Source: Pseudomonas fluorescens (GTDB taxonomy: Bacteria > Pseudomonadota > Gammaproteobacteria > Pseudomonadales > Pseudomonadaceae). Taken from it: a DNA stretch of 64,000 bases. The DNA lies in contig NZ_CABVHY010000028.1 of the NCBI RefSeq assembly GCF_902497875.1, forward strand, positions 34,667 through 98,666, given 5' to 3'. The notes below the pieces were generated by a model. It was not told the DNA's origin. It did no database searches and was given only the letters and a program-made list of their open reading frames with translations. This document shows, in pieces, positions 49,217-57,885 of the stretch. Positions within the stretch are counted from its first letter, which is position 1, and the number at the start of each line of letters is the position of its first letter. The position numbers and the translations under genes are program-made.

Positions 49217-50611
49217 ATGACCAATCCTGCCCTGATTGATGAGCTGAAGACCCTGGTTGAGCCTGGCAAGGTGCTGACCGATGCCGACTCCCTGAATGCT
49301 TACGGCAAGGATTGGACCAAGCATTTCGCCCCGGCCCCGACCGCCATCGTGTTCCCCAAGACCACCGAGCAGGTCCAGGCCATCGTGCGTTGGGCCAATG
49401 AGCACAAGGTCGCGCTGGTGCCGTCCGGCGGTCGTACCGGGCTTTCCGCCGCTGCGGTGGCGGCCAATAGTGAAGTGGTCGTTTCCTTCGACTATATGAA
49501 CCAGATCCTCGACGTGAACCTGACCGACCGCACCGCGGTCTGCCAGCCGGGCGTGGTCACCGAGCACTTGCAGAACGTGGCTGAAGAAAAAGGCCTGTAC
49601 TACCCAGTGGACTTCGCTTCGGCCGGTTCCAGCCAGATTGGCGGCAATATCGGCACCAATGCCGGCGGGATCAAGGTCATTCGCTACGGCATGACCCGTA
49701 ATTGGGTCGCAGGCATGAAAGTCGTGACCGGCAAGGGCGACCTGCTGGAACTGAACAAGGACCTGATCAAGAACGCCACCGGTTATGACCTGCGTCAGCT
49801 GTTCATCGGCGCCGAAGGCACCCTGGGGTTTGTCGTCGAAGCGACCATGCGCCTGGACCGTGCACCGAAAAACCTCACCGCCATGGTCCTCGGCACCGCC
49901 GATTTCGACTCGATCATGCCGGTGCTGCATGCCTTCCAGAGCAAGCTTGACCTGACTGCCTTCGAATTTTTCTCCGACAAGGCGCTGGCCAAGGTTCTGG
50001 GGCGTGGTGATGTGCCGGCGCCATTCGAGTCCGATTGCCCGTTCTACGCGCTGCTGGAATTCGAAGCGACCACTGAAGAAGTGGCCAACGATGCGCTGGA
50101 GACCTTCGAGCATTGCGTCGAGCAGGGTTGGGTGGTCGATGGCGTGATGAGCCAGAGCGAACAGCAACTGCAGAATCTCTGGAAATTGCGCGAATACATC
50201 TCCGAGACCATTTCCCACTGGACGCCGTACAAGAACGATATTTCGGTCACTGTGTCGAAAGTGCCGGCGTTCCTCAAGGAAATCGACGCGATCGTCGGCG
50301 AACACTACCCGGACTTCGAAATCGTCTGGTTCGGTCACATCGGCGACGGCAACCTGCACTTGAACATCCTCAAGCCGGACAACCTGAGCAAAGACGAGTT
50401 CTTTGCCAAGTGCGCAACGGTGAACAAGTGGGTGTTCGAAACCGTCGAGAAGTACAACGGCTCGATTTCCGCCGAACATGGCGTGGGCATGACCAAGCGC
50501 GATTACCTGACCTACAGCCGATCAACGGTTGAGATCGAGTACATGAAGGCAGTCAAAGCGGTGTTCGACCCGAACGGCATCATGAACCCGGGCAAGATTT
50601 TCGCCCTGTGA
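49217..50611 (+). CDS. D-2-hydroxyglutarate dehydrogenase (FAD-linked)
   Basis: 464 aa, FAD-binding-4/FAD-oxidase-C family. PCMH FAD domain with VPSGGRTGLSAAAVAANSEV and SQIGGNIGTNAGGIKVIRYG; C-terminal metal/substrate His blocks GHIGDGNLHLNI and SAEHGVGMTKRDYL. Divergent from serA: in Pseudomonas this enzyme removes the D-2-hydroxyglutarate made by SerA and so pulls serine synthesis forward (established coupling). Start 49217 (MTNPALIDEL) is preferred over 49187. Confidence 0.92.
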   Translation: MTNPALIDELKTLVEPGKVLTDADSLNAYGKDWTKHFAPAPTAIVFPKTTEQVQAIVRWANEHKVALVPSGGRTGLSAAAVAANSEVVVSFDYMNQILDVNLTDRTAVCQPGVVTEHLQNVAEEKGLYYPVDFASAGSSQIGGNIGTNAGGIKVIRYGMTRNWVAGMKVVTGKGDLLELNKDLIKNATGYDLRQLFIGAEGTLGFVVEATMRLDRAPKNLTAMVLGTADFDSIMPVLHAFQSKLDLTAFEFFSDKALAKVLGRGDVPAPFESDCPFYALLEFEATTEEVANDALETFEHCVEQGWVVDGVMSQSEQQLQNLWKLREYISETISHWTPYKNDISVTVSKVPAFLKEIDAIVGEHYPDFEIVWFGHIGDGNLHLNILKPDNLSKDEFFAKCATVNKWVFETVEKYNGSISAEHGVGMTKRDYLTYSRSTVEIEYMKAVKAVFDPNGIMNPGKIFAL

Positions 50612-50655
50612 CTTTCTAAAGCCGAGATTCTCTATTTTTGAAGCAGGAGTGGTAA

Positions 50656-51321
50656 ATGAGCTATCAGCACCAGTATGTCGACGGTACTCGTATTCACTTC
50701 CCGCTGGGAAAAGTGGTGTGCATCGGGCGTAACTACGCCGAACACGCCAAGGAACTGGACAACCCGGTGCCGACCGAACCGCTGCTGTTCATCAAACCGG
50801 GCAGTTGCGTGGTGCCGCTGGAAGAGAGCTTCGCGATTCCGACCGAGCGTGGTTCGGTGCACTACGAGGCGGAGATTGCCGTGTTGATTGGCAAGCCACT
50901 GTCGACCAAGCCGAGTCGCGAAGAGGTGCTCGACGCGATTTCCGGTTTCGCTCCGGCGCTGGACCTGACCTTGCGCGACAAGCAGGCAGAGTTGAAATCC
51001 AAGGGTTTGCCGTGGGAAATCGCCAAGTCCTTCGACGGTGCGGCGGTAATCGCGCCATTTGTGGTCAGCAGCAGCTTTGATGACCTGACCAACATCGGCA
51101 TCCGCCTGACCATCAACGGCGAAGTCCGCCAGGATGGCAACAGCAGCGCCATGCTCAACCCGATCGTGCCGATGATTCAGCACATGGCTGGCTGCTTCTC
51201 GTTGCAGGCCGGAGACGTGATCCTCACGGGTACTCCGGTAGGCGTCGGCCCGCTGAATGTCGGGGACGAACTGGTGCTGGAGTTGCCGGGAGTGAGCAGC
51301 TTCAATAGCAGCGTTCGCTGA
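50656..51321 (+). CDS. fumarylacetoacetate-hydrolase-family protein (FAHD1-like)
   Basis: 221 aa. VVCIGRNYAEHAKELDNPVP, the metal-binding VHYEAEIAVLIGKPL (E-x-E), the Asp-containing APALDLTLRDKQAELKSKGL, and ILTGTPVGVGPL are the FAH-fold set. Such short members act as acylpyruvate hydrolases or oxaloacetate decarboxylases. It lies 44 bases after the D2HGDH gene on the same strand, so probably co-transcribed. Confidence 0.9.
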   Translation: MSYQHQYVDGTRIHFPLGKVVCIGRNYAEHAKELDNPVPTEPLLFIKPGSCVVPLEESFAIPTERGSVHYEAEIAVLIGKPLSTKPSREEVLDAISGFAPALDLTLRDKQAELKSKGLPWEIAKSFDGAAVIAPFVVSSSFDDLTNIGIRLTINGEVRQDGNSSAMLNPIVPMIQHMAGCFSLQAGDVILTGTPVGVGPLNVGDELVLELPGVSSFNSSVR

Positions 51322-51337
51322 TCCAGCACGCATCCCC

Positions 51338-51409
51338 TGTGGGAGCGAGCTTGCTCGCGATAGCGGTCTGAATGTGCCGGCCTCATCGCGAGCAAGCCCG
51401 CTCCCACAG
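51338..51409. repeat. REPIN, family B, reversed order
   Basis: Arms TGTGGGAGCGAGCTTGCTCG then CATCGCGAGCAAGCCCGCTC; the right arm has one substitution. Confidence 0.88.
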
Positions 51410-51539
51410 TGGGTGCAGCGCTTTCCTGCCATTTCCCGTTTTTTTCACATTTTGTCTGGATAATTTTTCGGTTCTGGGCACGCGAGCCTGTACGCGTTGT
51501 GCTATTACCCACAGCTGATTTTTCTGGAATGCTCCCTCA

Positions 51540-52463
51540 ATGCCCACGCAACCCGTTTCCAATGTGAACGCTGTTCGTCGCTCCCGCTTCGCCATGCGCT
51601 GGTATTCCTGGCTCTTGCTGGTCGCAGCGATGGGTTATGGCCTTGCGTTCGCAATGCATTGGGATGATCGGGCGGTACTTTGGCTGAGCGAGTATTTTGA
51701 AAGCCCGGCCGAGCGCCAGGAAAGCGTCTGGCTGCCGGACTATCACGTGGTGATCGATGCCAAGCCGCTGCTGGGCATGGAAAAGGACGAAGCCTCGGAT
51801 ATCGCCTACAACCCGCTCAGCAAAACCTTGTTCGCGGTGATGGGGAAAAAGCCCTTCCTCGCCGAGTTGACCCTGCAAGGCGACGTCTTGCGCAAAATTC
51901 CGTTGCTGGGCTGGAGCAATCCAGAAGGAGTGACGGTGATGGAAGACGGCTTGATCGCCATCGTCGATGAGCGCGAACACAGCTTGAGCATCGTCAAGGT
52001 CGACGAGCAGACCCGCGAACTGAATGTCGACAGCTTCCCGAAATATGACCTCGGGCCTTCGAAAGACCAGAACAAGGCTTTCGAAGCGATTGCCTGGGAC
52101 CCTCGCAACCAGCAGTTGTTGTTGGGCGAGGAGCGCCCGCCCGCGATGTTTACCTGGAAAGGCGACGGCCGTCAGATCCTCAAGGGCGACAAGTACAAAC
52201 TCGCGAGCGATGAGCTGGACCTGCGTAACCTCTCGGCCCTGGCTGTCGATTCGCGCACCGGCCATACCCTGGTGTTGTCCGCTGATTCGCACCTGTTGCT
52301 CGAGCTCAATGAAAAAGGCGAACAGGTCAGCTTCATGACCTTGCTCGGCGGTTTCAACGGCCTGAAAAAGACCATTCCGCGTGCCGAAGGGGTGACGATC
52401 GACGAGGCAGGCACGCTGTATATCGTCAGCGAACCGAACCTGTTCTATCGATTGGAAAAGTAG
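51540..52463 (+). CDS. SdiA-regulated-domain beta-propeller protein (paralogue 1)
   Basis: 307 aa. One N-terminal membrane helix (WYSWLLLVAAMGYGLAFAM, about 21-39), then a periplasmic six-bladed-type domain with repeated hydrophobic blades (IAYNPLSKTLFAVMGKKPFL, SALAVDSRTGHTLVLSADSH) and the end TLYIVSEPNLFYRLEK. Recognised as the SdiA-regulated family. The TAG stop lies within REPIN family A sequence. Closely related to the next gene. Confidence 0.85.
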   Translation: MPTQPVSNVNAVRRSRFAMRWYSWLLLVAAMGYGLAFAMHWDDRAVLWLSEYFESPAERQESVWLPDYHVVIDAKPLLGMEKDEASDIAYNPLSKTLFAVMGKKPFLAELTLQGDVLRKIPLLGWSNPEGVTVMEDGLIAIVDEREHSLSIVKVDEQTRELNVDSFPKYDLGPSKDQNKAFEAIAWDPRNQQLLLGEERPPAMFTWKGDGRQILKGDKYKLASDELDLRNLSALAVDSRTGHTLVLSADSHLLLELNEKGEQVSFMTLLGGFNGLKKTIPRAEGVTIDEAGTLYIVSEPNLFYRLEK

Positions 52464-52559
52464 GAACTGGCGTAGCCTGGGATCTTTTGATCCTGCTTTT
52501 TTCGACATGTTTGCCCATTGCACTGGCTACGCCAAGAGATCGCAGCCTGTGCAAGTGCC
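52461..52559. repeat. REPIN, family A, strongly diverged
   Basis: TAGGAACTGGCGTAGCCTGG on the left and GAGATCGCAGCCTGTGCAAG on the right keep only part of the family-A pairing. Confidence 0.6.
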
Positions 52560-52630
52560 TTTGCTCATTAAGCTTGAATTCATAAAGTCGTGTTACTTCA
52601 TTCACCCGTTTTGTTCTTGAGCTTGCTTGC

Positions 52631-53548
52631 ATGCGCCGACTTGCCCGTCCCAAATCCATTCTGTTGATCCTGTTGCTGGCGACGTTGATCGCGCTGGGGA
52701 TGGTTGGCCAGCATCTGCGGCTGTTCGAGCGTACCTGGTTCAATGTGCAGACCTGGTGGCAGCCGGCTGACGCTCGGTCCATGGGCCTGGCGGACTATCA
52801 GGTGACCCTCGAGGCCAGGGTCATCGAAGGGCTGGAGGCCGACGTATCAGCCCTGACCTATGACCCGGTGCGCAAAAGCCTGTTTACGGTGACCAACAAG
52901 AATGCCGAGCTGGTTGAGCTGTCCCTCGATGGCCGGGTCCTTCGGCGCGTGGCATTGATCGGATTCGGTGATGCCGAGGCCGTCGAATTCATCAGCGCCA
53001 ACACCTATGTGGTTACCGATGAGCGCCAGCAGCGCCTGATCAAAGTTCACCTGGAAGACCACACGCAGTTTCTTGATGCGGCGGACGCCGAGCAGATTTC
53101 GCTTGGTGTACACATGAGCAGTAACAAGGGCTTCGAGGGGCTGGCGTACGATTCGGTGGGCAAGCGGCTGTTCGTCGCCAAGGAACGCGATCCGATGCTG
53201 ATCTATGAAGTGCAGGGCTTCCCGCATTACAGCCCGGAGAAGTCCTATGCAGTTCACGTGGTCAACAACCCCAAGCGTGACGCTGGGCTGTTTGTGCGAG
53301 ACCTGTCGAGCCTGCAATACGACGAGCGCAGCGGGCATTTGCTGGCGCTGTCCGATGAGTCGCGATTGGTGATGGAGCTGGATGTCGACGGTCGCCCGCT
53401 GAGCACCCTGTCATTGCGTAAAGGGCGGCAGGGGCTGAAAAAGACTGTGCCGCAAGCGGAAGGGATCGCCATGGATGACGACGGTACCCTGTACCTCGTC
53501 AGCGAACCGAACCTGTTCTACGTCTTCAAGAAGCCGTCACCGCCCTGA
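52631..53548 (+). CDS. SdiA-regulated-domain beta-propeller protein (paralogue 2)
   Basis: 305 aa, same architecture as the preceding gene: N-terminal helix (SILLILLLATLIALGMVGQH), then blades including LTYDPVRKSLFTVTNKNAEL and SSLQYDERSGHLLALSDESR, ending TLYLVSEPNLFYVFKK. The shared terminal motif and length indicate a tandem duplication. Function unknown; export to the periplasm is inferred. Confidence 0.85.
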   Translation: MRRLARPKSILLILLLATLIALGMVGQHLRLFERTWFNVQTWWQPADARSMGLADYQVTLEARVIEGLEADVSALTYDPVRKSLFTVTNKNAELVELSLDGRVLRRVALIGFGDAEAVEFISANTYVVTDERQQRLIKVHLEDHTQFLDAADAEQISLGVHMSSNKGFEGLAYDSVGKRLFVAKERDPMLIYEVQGFPHYSPEKSYAVHVVNNPKRDAGLFVRDLSSLQYDERSGHLLALSDESRLVMELDVDGRPLSTLSLRKGRQGLKKTVPQAEGIAMDDDGTLYLVSEPNLFYVFKKPSPP

Positions 53549-53566
53549 TAAACGCCGCAATACCAA

Positions 53567-53656
53567 TGTGGGAGCGAGCCTGCTCGCGATAGCGATCTGA
53601 CATTCAAAGTAGATGTTGAATGTTATGGCCTCATCGCGAGCAAGCTCGCTCCCACA
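53567..53656. repeat. REPIN, family B, reversed order
   Basis: TGTGGGAGCGAGCCTGCTCG on the left, CATCGCGAGCAAGCTCGCTC on the right. It ends three bases before the rpiA stop and so forms the 3' end of both convergent genes. Confidence 0.9.
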
Positions 53657-53659
53657 GGT

Positions 53660-54334
53660 TTATTTGGCGCGCAGGGTTTTCACGCCTTCGCTGGTGCCCA
53701 GTAGCAGCACATCGGCCGGACGCGCGGCGAACAGACCGTTGGTGACCACGCCGACGATGGCGTTGATTTGGCTTTCCAGCTCGACCGGGTTGCTGATCTG
53801 CAGGTTGAACACGTCGAGGATGATGTTGCCGTTGTCGGTCAACACACCTTCGCGGTAGACCGGGTCGCCGCCCAGTTTCACCAACTGGCGGGCCACATGG
53901 CTGCGAGCCATCGGAATCACTTCGACTGGCAGCGGGAAGGCGCCCAGCATCGGCACCAGTTTGCTGGCGTCGGCGATGCAGATGAAGGTCTTGGCCACGG
54001 CCGCGACGATTTTCTCGCGGGTCAGGGCTGCGCCGCCGCCCTTGATCAGGTTCAGGTGTTCGTCGCTTTCATCGGCGCCGTCGACGTAGAACTCCAGGTC
54101 GCCGACGGTATTGAGCTCATACACCGGAATGCCGTGGCCCTTGAGGCGTGCGGCGGTGGCTTCGGAGCTGGCGACCGCACCGTCGAACGCGCCCTTGTGC
54201 AGGGCCAGGGCGTCGATGAAGCAGTTGGCGGTGGAGCCGGTGCCGACCCCGACGATGCTTTTATCGTCGAGTTTTGGAAGGATGAAGTCGACGGCGGCCT
54301 GAGCCACTGCCTGTTTGAGTTGATCCTGGGTCAT
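53660..54334 (-). CDS. rpiA: ribose-5-phosphate isomerase A
   Basis: 224 aa. GVGTGSTANCFIDAL (phosphate loop), YVDGADESDEHLNLIKGGGA (catalytic Asp region), ALTREKIVAAVAKTFICIAD (catalytic Glu and Lys). ATG 54334 gives MTQDQLKQAVAQAAVDFILP; longer in-frame starts are not family-like. Divergent from ilvA. Confidence 0.96.
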   Translation of the reverse strand: MTQDQLKQAVAQAAVDFILPKLDDKSIVGVGTGSTANCFIDALALHKGAFDGAVASSEATAARLKGHGIPVYELNTVGDLEFYVDGADESDEHLNLIKGGGAALTREKIVAAVAKTFICIADASKLVPMLGAFPLPVEVIPMARSHVARQLVKLGGDPVYREGVLTDNGNIILDVFNLQISNPVELESQINAIVGVVTNGLFAARPADVLLLGTSEGVKTLRAK

Positions 54335-54479
54335 GCGGGCTCCGAGGGTGCCGAAGGGGAACGAAAGGCCGGCATTATAGCCGTATGCCCGGTTAAAACC
54401 TCTTGATTCGTGTGGTCGCACGACCAAACGCTGAGTTAGACTCCTTGGCCCTGCCCAACTCGCTCAGTGATGCTTTCCG

Positions 54480-55994
54480 ATGCTCGAACAGTACGTCAAG
54501 AAGATCCTCACCTCGCGCGTTTATGACGTTGCCGTAGAAACCCCATTGCAAACTGCCCGCCAGCTCTCCGAGCGGCTGGGCAATCAGATCCTGCTCAAGC
54601 GTGAAGACTTGCAGCCGGTGTTCTCGTTCAAGATTCGCGGCGCTTACAACAAGCTCACGCAGTTGACCGACGAAGAGCGCTCACGTGGCGTGGTCACGGC
54701 TTCCGCCGGCAACCATGCGCAGGGCCTGGCCCTGGCGGCCAAGGTGCTGGGGGTCAAGGCGATCATTGTGATGCCCAAGACTACCCCGGAGATCAAGGTC
54801 GAAGGCGTGCGTTCCCGTGGCGGCAAAGTAGTGCTGCATGGTGACTCCTTCCCGGAAGCATTGGCGTACTCGCTGAAACTGGTCGACGAAAAAGGCTACG
54901 TCTACATCCACCCCTACGATGATCCGCACACCATTGCCGGGCAGGGCACCGTGGCGATGGAGATTCTGCGTCAACATCCGGGGCGCCTGGACGCTATTTT
55001 CGTTCCGGTGGGCGGCGGCGGCCTGATCGCCGGGATCGCCGCTTATGTGAAGTACCTGCGTCCCGAGATCAAAATCATTGGCGTCGAACCGGATGATTCC
55101 AATTGCCTGCAAGCCGCCATGGCGGCCGGCGAGCGGGTGGTGTTGCCGACCGTGGGGCTGTTCGCCGATGGCGTGGCCGTGGCGCAGATCGGCCAGCACA
55201 CCTTCGATATCTGCAAAGACTATGTCGATGAAGTGATCACCGTCAGCACTGATGAGATCTGCGCGGCAATCAAGGATATCTACGACGATACCCGCTCGAT
55301 CACCGAGCCTGCCGGCGCCTTGGGCGTGGCCGGGATCAAGAAGTATGTCGAACTGCGTGGTGTCACCGGCCAGACTCTGGTGGCCATCGATTCCGGGGCC
55401 AACGTCAACTTCGACCGCCTGCGCCACGTCGCTGAGCGCGCCGAGTTGGGCGAAGGCCGGGAAGCCATCATCGCAGTGACCATTCCGGAACAGCCTGGCA
55501 GCTTCAAGGCGTTCTGCGAAGCCATCGGCAAACGCCAGATCACCGAATTCAACTATCGCTACCACACCGGCAGCGAGGCGCATATTTTCGTCGGCGTGCA
55601 GACCCATCCGGAAAACGACCCACGCCGCGCGCTGATCAGCAGCCTCACCGAGCAAGGTTTCCCGGTAGTCGACCTGACCGACAATGAGCTGGCCAAGCTG
55701 CACATCCGCCATATGGTCGGTGGTCACGCGGCGCGGGTCAGCGACGAAGTGGTATTTCGCTTCGAATTCCCGGAGCGTCCGGGCGCGTTGTTCAACTTCC
55801 TCAATAAACTTGGCGGGCGCTGGAATATTTCGATGTTCCATTACCGCAACCATGGTGCTGCGGACGGGCGAGTGGTCGCGGGCCTGCAGGTGCCTGACGA
55901 TGAGCGTCACCTGGTGCCGGCGGCGCTGGCGGAAATCGGTTACCCGTACTGGGATGAAAGTGATAATCCGGCGTATCAGTTGTTCCTCGGCTGA
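54480..55994 (+). CDS. ilvA: threonine ammonia-lyase, biosynthetic
   Basis: 504 aa, PLP enzyme forming 2-oxobutanoate for isoleucine. PLP lysine in FSFKIRGAYNKL; SAGNHAQGLALAA; glycine loop PVGGGGLIAGIAAYVKYL. Two ACT-like regulatory domains in the C-terminal half (about 325-504: AIIAVTIPEQPGSFKAFCEA and VVFRFEFPERPGALFNFLNK) bind isoleucine and valine. No leader peptide or attenuator recognised upstream. Confidence 0.96.
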   Translation: MLEQYVKKILTSRVYDVAVETPLQTARQLSERLGNQILLKREDLQPVFSFKIRGAYNKLTQLTDEERSRGVVTASAGNHAQGLALAAKVLGVKAIIVMPKTTPEIKVEGVRSRGGKVVLHGDSFPEALAYSLKLVDEKGYVYIHPYDDPHTIAGQGTVAMEILRQHPGRLDAIFVPVGGGGLIAGIAAYVKYLRPEIKIIGVEPDDSNCLQAAMAAGERVVLPTVGLFADGVAVAQIGQHTFDICKDYVDEVITVSTDEICAAIKDIYDDTRSITEPAGALGVAGIKKYVELRGVTGQTLVAIDSGANVNFDRLRHVAERAELGEGREAIIAVTIPEQPGSFKAFCEAIGKRQITEFNYRYHTGSEAHIFVGVQTHPENDPRRALISSLTEQGFPVVDLTDNELAKLHIRHMVGGHAARVSDEVVFRFEFPERPGALFNFLNKLGGRWNISMFHYRNHGAADGRVVAGLQVPDDERHLVPAALAEIGYPYWDESDNPAYQLFLG

Positions 55995-56033
55995 GGGACT
56001 ACGCTGATGGGCACGGCCTGAGGAATCGAAGAA

Positions 56034-56462
56034 ATGGAAATGCTGACCACCCTGAAAACGATGCACATCCTGGCGACCGTGCTGCTTCTGGCCAGTGCGC
56101 TGGGGCTGGCGATCCGGGTCTGGCGCGCCCGGCGCAAGGGTGATACGACGATTCATGCCCGCACCTTGCAGCGGCCGTGGCTATTCGTCTGGCTGCTGAT
56201 GGGGATCTGCCTGATCAGCATGCCGTTCAGCGGTTGGTGGCTGGTGCATCTGGTGGGCTGGCCACTGGGGCAGACCTGGATTCTCGCCTCCAGCGTGCTT
56301 TATACCGTTGCGGCGTTGGCCTGGCTCTGGCTGCTGGTGCGGCTCAATCGGTTGCGCACGGCGCCGGCGGGGAGCAATGGGAAGTTCACCTTCGCTTTAG
56401 CGCTGGTCAGCTTTGTGTGTTTTATCGCCATTGCCGGGTTGATGGGCGCCAAGCCGGTTTAA
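56034..56462 (+). CDS. DUF2269-type integral membrane protein
   Basis: 142 aa, four transmembrane helices (about 8-26, 47-63, 75-95, 118-138) with Arg-rich loops (RVWRARRKG). Matches the small DUF2269 family of unknown function. ATG 56034 follows GAGGAATCG; a second in-frame ATG at 56040 is possible. Confidence 0.75.
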   Translation: MEMLTTLKTMHILATVLLLASALGLAIRVWRARRKGDTTIHARTLQRPWLFVWLLMGICLISMPFSGWWLVHLVGWPLGQTWILASSVLYTVAALAWLWLLVRLNRLRTAPAGSNGKFTFALALVSFVCFIAIAGLMGAKPV

Positions 56463-56483
56463 GGCTTGGGACCGAGGTGACCC

Positions 56484-56580
56484 CATCGCGAGCAAGCTCG
56501 CTCCCACATTGATCTTCAGCGAACACAGAATATGTGTACGACGCAGATCCAGTGTGGGAGCGAGCTTGCTCGCGATAGCG
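56484..56580. repeat. REPIN, family B
   Basis: CATCGCGAGCAAGCTCGCTC on the left, GAGCGAGCTTGCTCGCGATA on the right, between convergent genes. Confidence 0.9.
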
Positions 56581-56583
56581 ATT

Positions 56584-57240
56584 TCAGTCGCGCAGACTAA
56601 TCACCGGCCAACCGCGCTTCTCGGCTTCAGCCCGCAAATTCGGATCAGGGTCCACCGCCACCGGATGGCTCACCAGCTCCAGTAGCGAGAAATCATTCAT
56701 CGAATCACTGTAGAAGTAGCTGTCTTCCAAGCTGAACCCGGTCTCTTCCAGCCAGCGTTGCAGGCGTGTCACCTTGCCTTCGCGAAAGCAGGGGACGTCG
56801 GTGCTGCGGCCGCTGTAGCGGCCGTCGATCATCTCGCACTCGGTGGCGATCAGGGTCTCGACGCCCAGACGGGCGGCAATCGGCCCGGTGACGAAACGGT
56901 TGGTGGCGGTGATGATCACCAGTTTGTCGCCGGCGGCCTGGTGTTTGGCCAGCAATTCAATGCCCTTGGGCAGCACGATCGGTTCGATGCAGTCACGCAT
57001 GTAATCGCGATGCCATTCGTCCAGCTGGGCCATCTCGGTGCGCCCGAGGATTTCCAGGCAGAAGTTCAGGTATTCGGCATTGTCCAGCTTGCCGGCCAGG
57101 TAGTCCTGATAAAACTCATCGTTACGCGTCTTGTAGGCGACGGCGTCGAGGATGCCTCGTTCGCACAGGTAGTCACCCCAGGCGTGGTCACTGTCACCGC
57201 CCAAAAGCGTGTTGTCCAAGTCGAATAAAGCCAGGCGCAT
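56584..57240 (-). CDS. HAD-family phosphatase (SerB/HisN-like)
   Basis: 218 aa. HAD motif I MRLALFDLDNTLLGGDSDHA (nucleophile D7, acid D9), motif II IITATNRF, motif III EGKVTRLQRWLEE and DSYFYSDSMNDFSLLELV. The subclass IB cap matches SerB-like enzymes. In P. aeruginosa the gene at this position (PA0335) has been reported as histidinol-phosphatase; that role is likely but not proven from sequence. Divergent from rppH. Confidence 0.85.
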   Translation of the reverse strand: MRLALFDLDNTLLGGDSDHAWGDYLCERGILDAVAYKTRNDEFYQDYLAGKLDNAEYLNFCLEILGRTEMAQLDEWHRDYMRDCIEPIVLPKGIELLAKHQAAGDKLVIITATNRFVTGPIAARLGVETLIATECEMIDGRYSGRSTDVPCFREGKVTRLQRWLEETGFSLEDSYFYSDSMNDFSLLELVSHPVAVDPDPNLRAEAEKRGWPVISLRD

Positions 57241-57383
57241 TGCGGTTACTCGCTGAAAAGTCTGTAAAAAGGCGTCCAGAATACGGTCTTTTCACAAGAG
57301 TGCACATAAGGTAGGTCGTCTCGTTGCTGCTTTAACAACCTTTGTGGAACAATGCGGCGACATGCGTTTGCGAGGTTGTTGCC

Positions 57384-57863
57384 GTGATCGACCCCGATGG
57401 TTTCCGCCCCAATGTCGGGATCATTCTGACGAATGATGCCGGCCAGGTGCTATGGGCTCGCCGTATCAATCAAGATGCCTGGCAGTTTCCTCAGGGAGGT
57501 ATCAACCCTCAGGAGACGCCGGAAGACGCCTTGTATCGCGAGTTGAACGAAGAAGTGGGCCTGGAGCGCGAAGATGTGCAAATTCTCGCCTGCACCCGGG
57601 GCTGGTTGCGCTATCGTTTGCCGCAACGTCTGGTGAGGACGCACAGCCAACCGCTGTGCATCGGCCAGAAGCAGAAATGGTTTCTCCTGCGCCTGGTCTC
57701 CAACGAGCAGCGGGTGCGGATGGATTTGACCGGTAAACCGGAATTCGATGGCTGGCGCTGGGTCAGTTATTGGTATCCGTTGGGCCAGGTGGTGACATTC
57801 AAGCGCGAGGTGTATCGACGCGCTCTCAAAGAGCTTGCCCCGCGCCTTTTAGCGCGCGACTGA
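57384..57863 (+). CDS. rppH: RNA pyrophosphohydrolase
   Basis: 159 aa, Nudix hydrolase that removes pyrophosphate from the 5' end of mRNAs. Nudix box GGINPQETPEDALYRELNEE then VGL. The start is GTG 57384 (MIDPDGFRPNVGIILTNDAG); an in-frame ATG at 57342 adds non-family residues. Followed 22 bases later by ptsP, an arrangement found across gammaproteobacteria. Confidence 0.95.
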   Translation: MIDPDGFRPNVGIILTNDAGQVLWARRINQDAWQFPQGGINPQETPEDALYRELNEEVGLEREDVQILACTRGWLRYRLPQRLVRTHSQPLCIGQKQKWFLLRLVSNEQRVRMDLTGKPEFDGWRWVSYWYPLGQVVTFKREVYRRALKELAPRLLARD

Positions 57864-57885
57864 CGACGGAGTTCGACCCCGAGCC

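Noticed and set aside
47786..50479. One 897-residue minus-strand protein including SerA
   Set aside because: The part beyond 49015 is an antisense shadow of the D-2-hydroxyglutarate dehydrogenase gene; SerA's known N-terminus starts at 49015.
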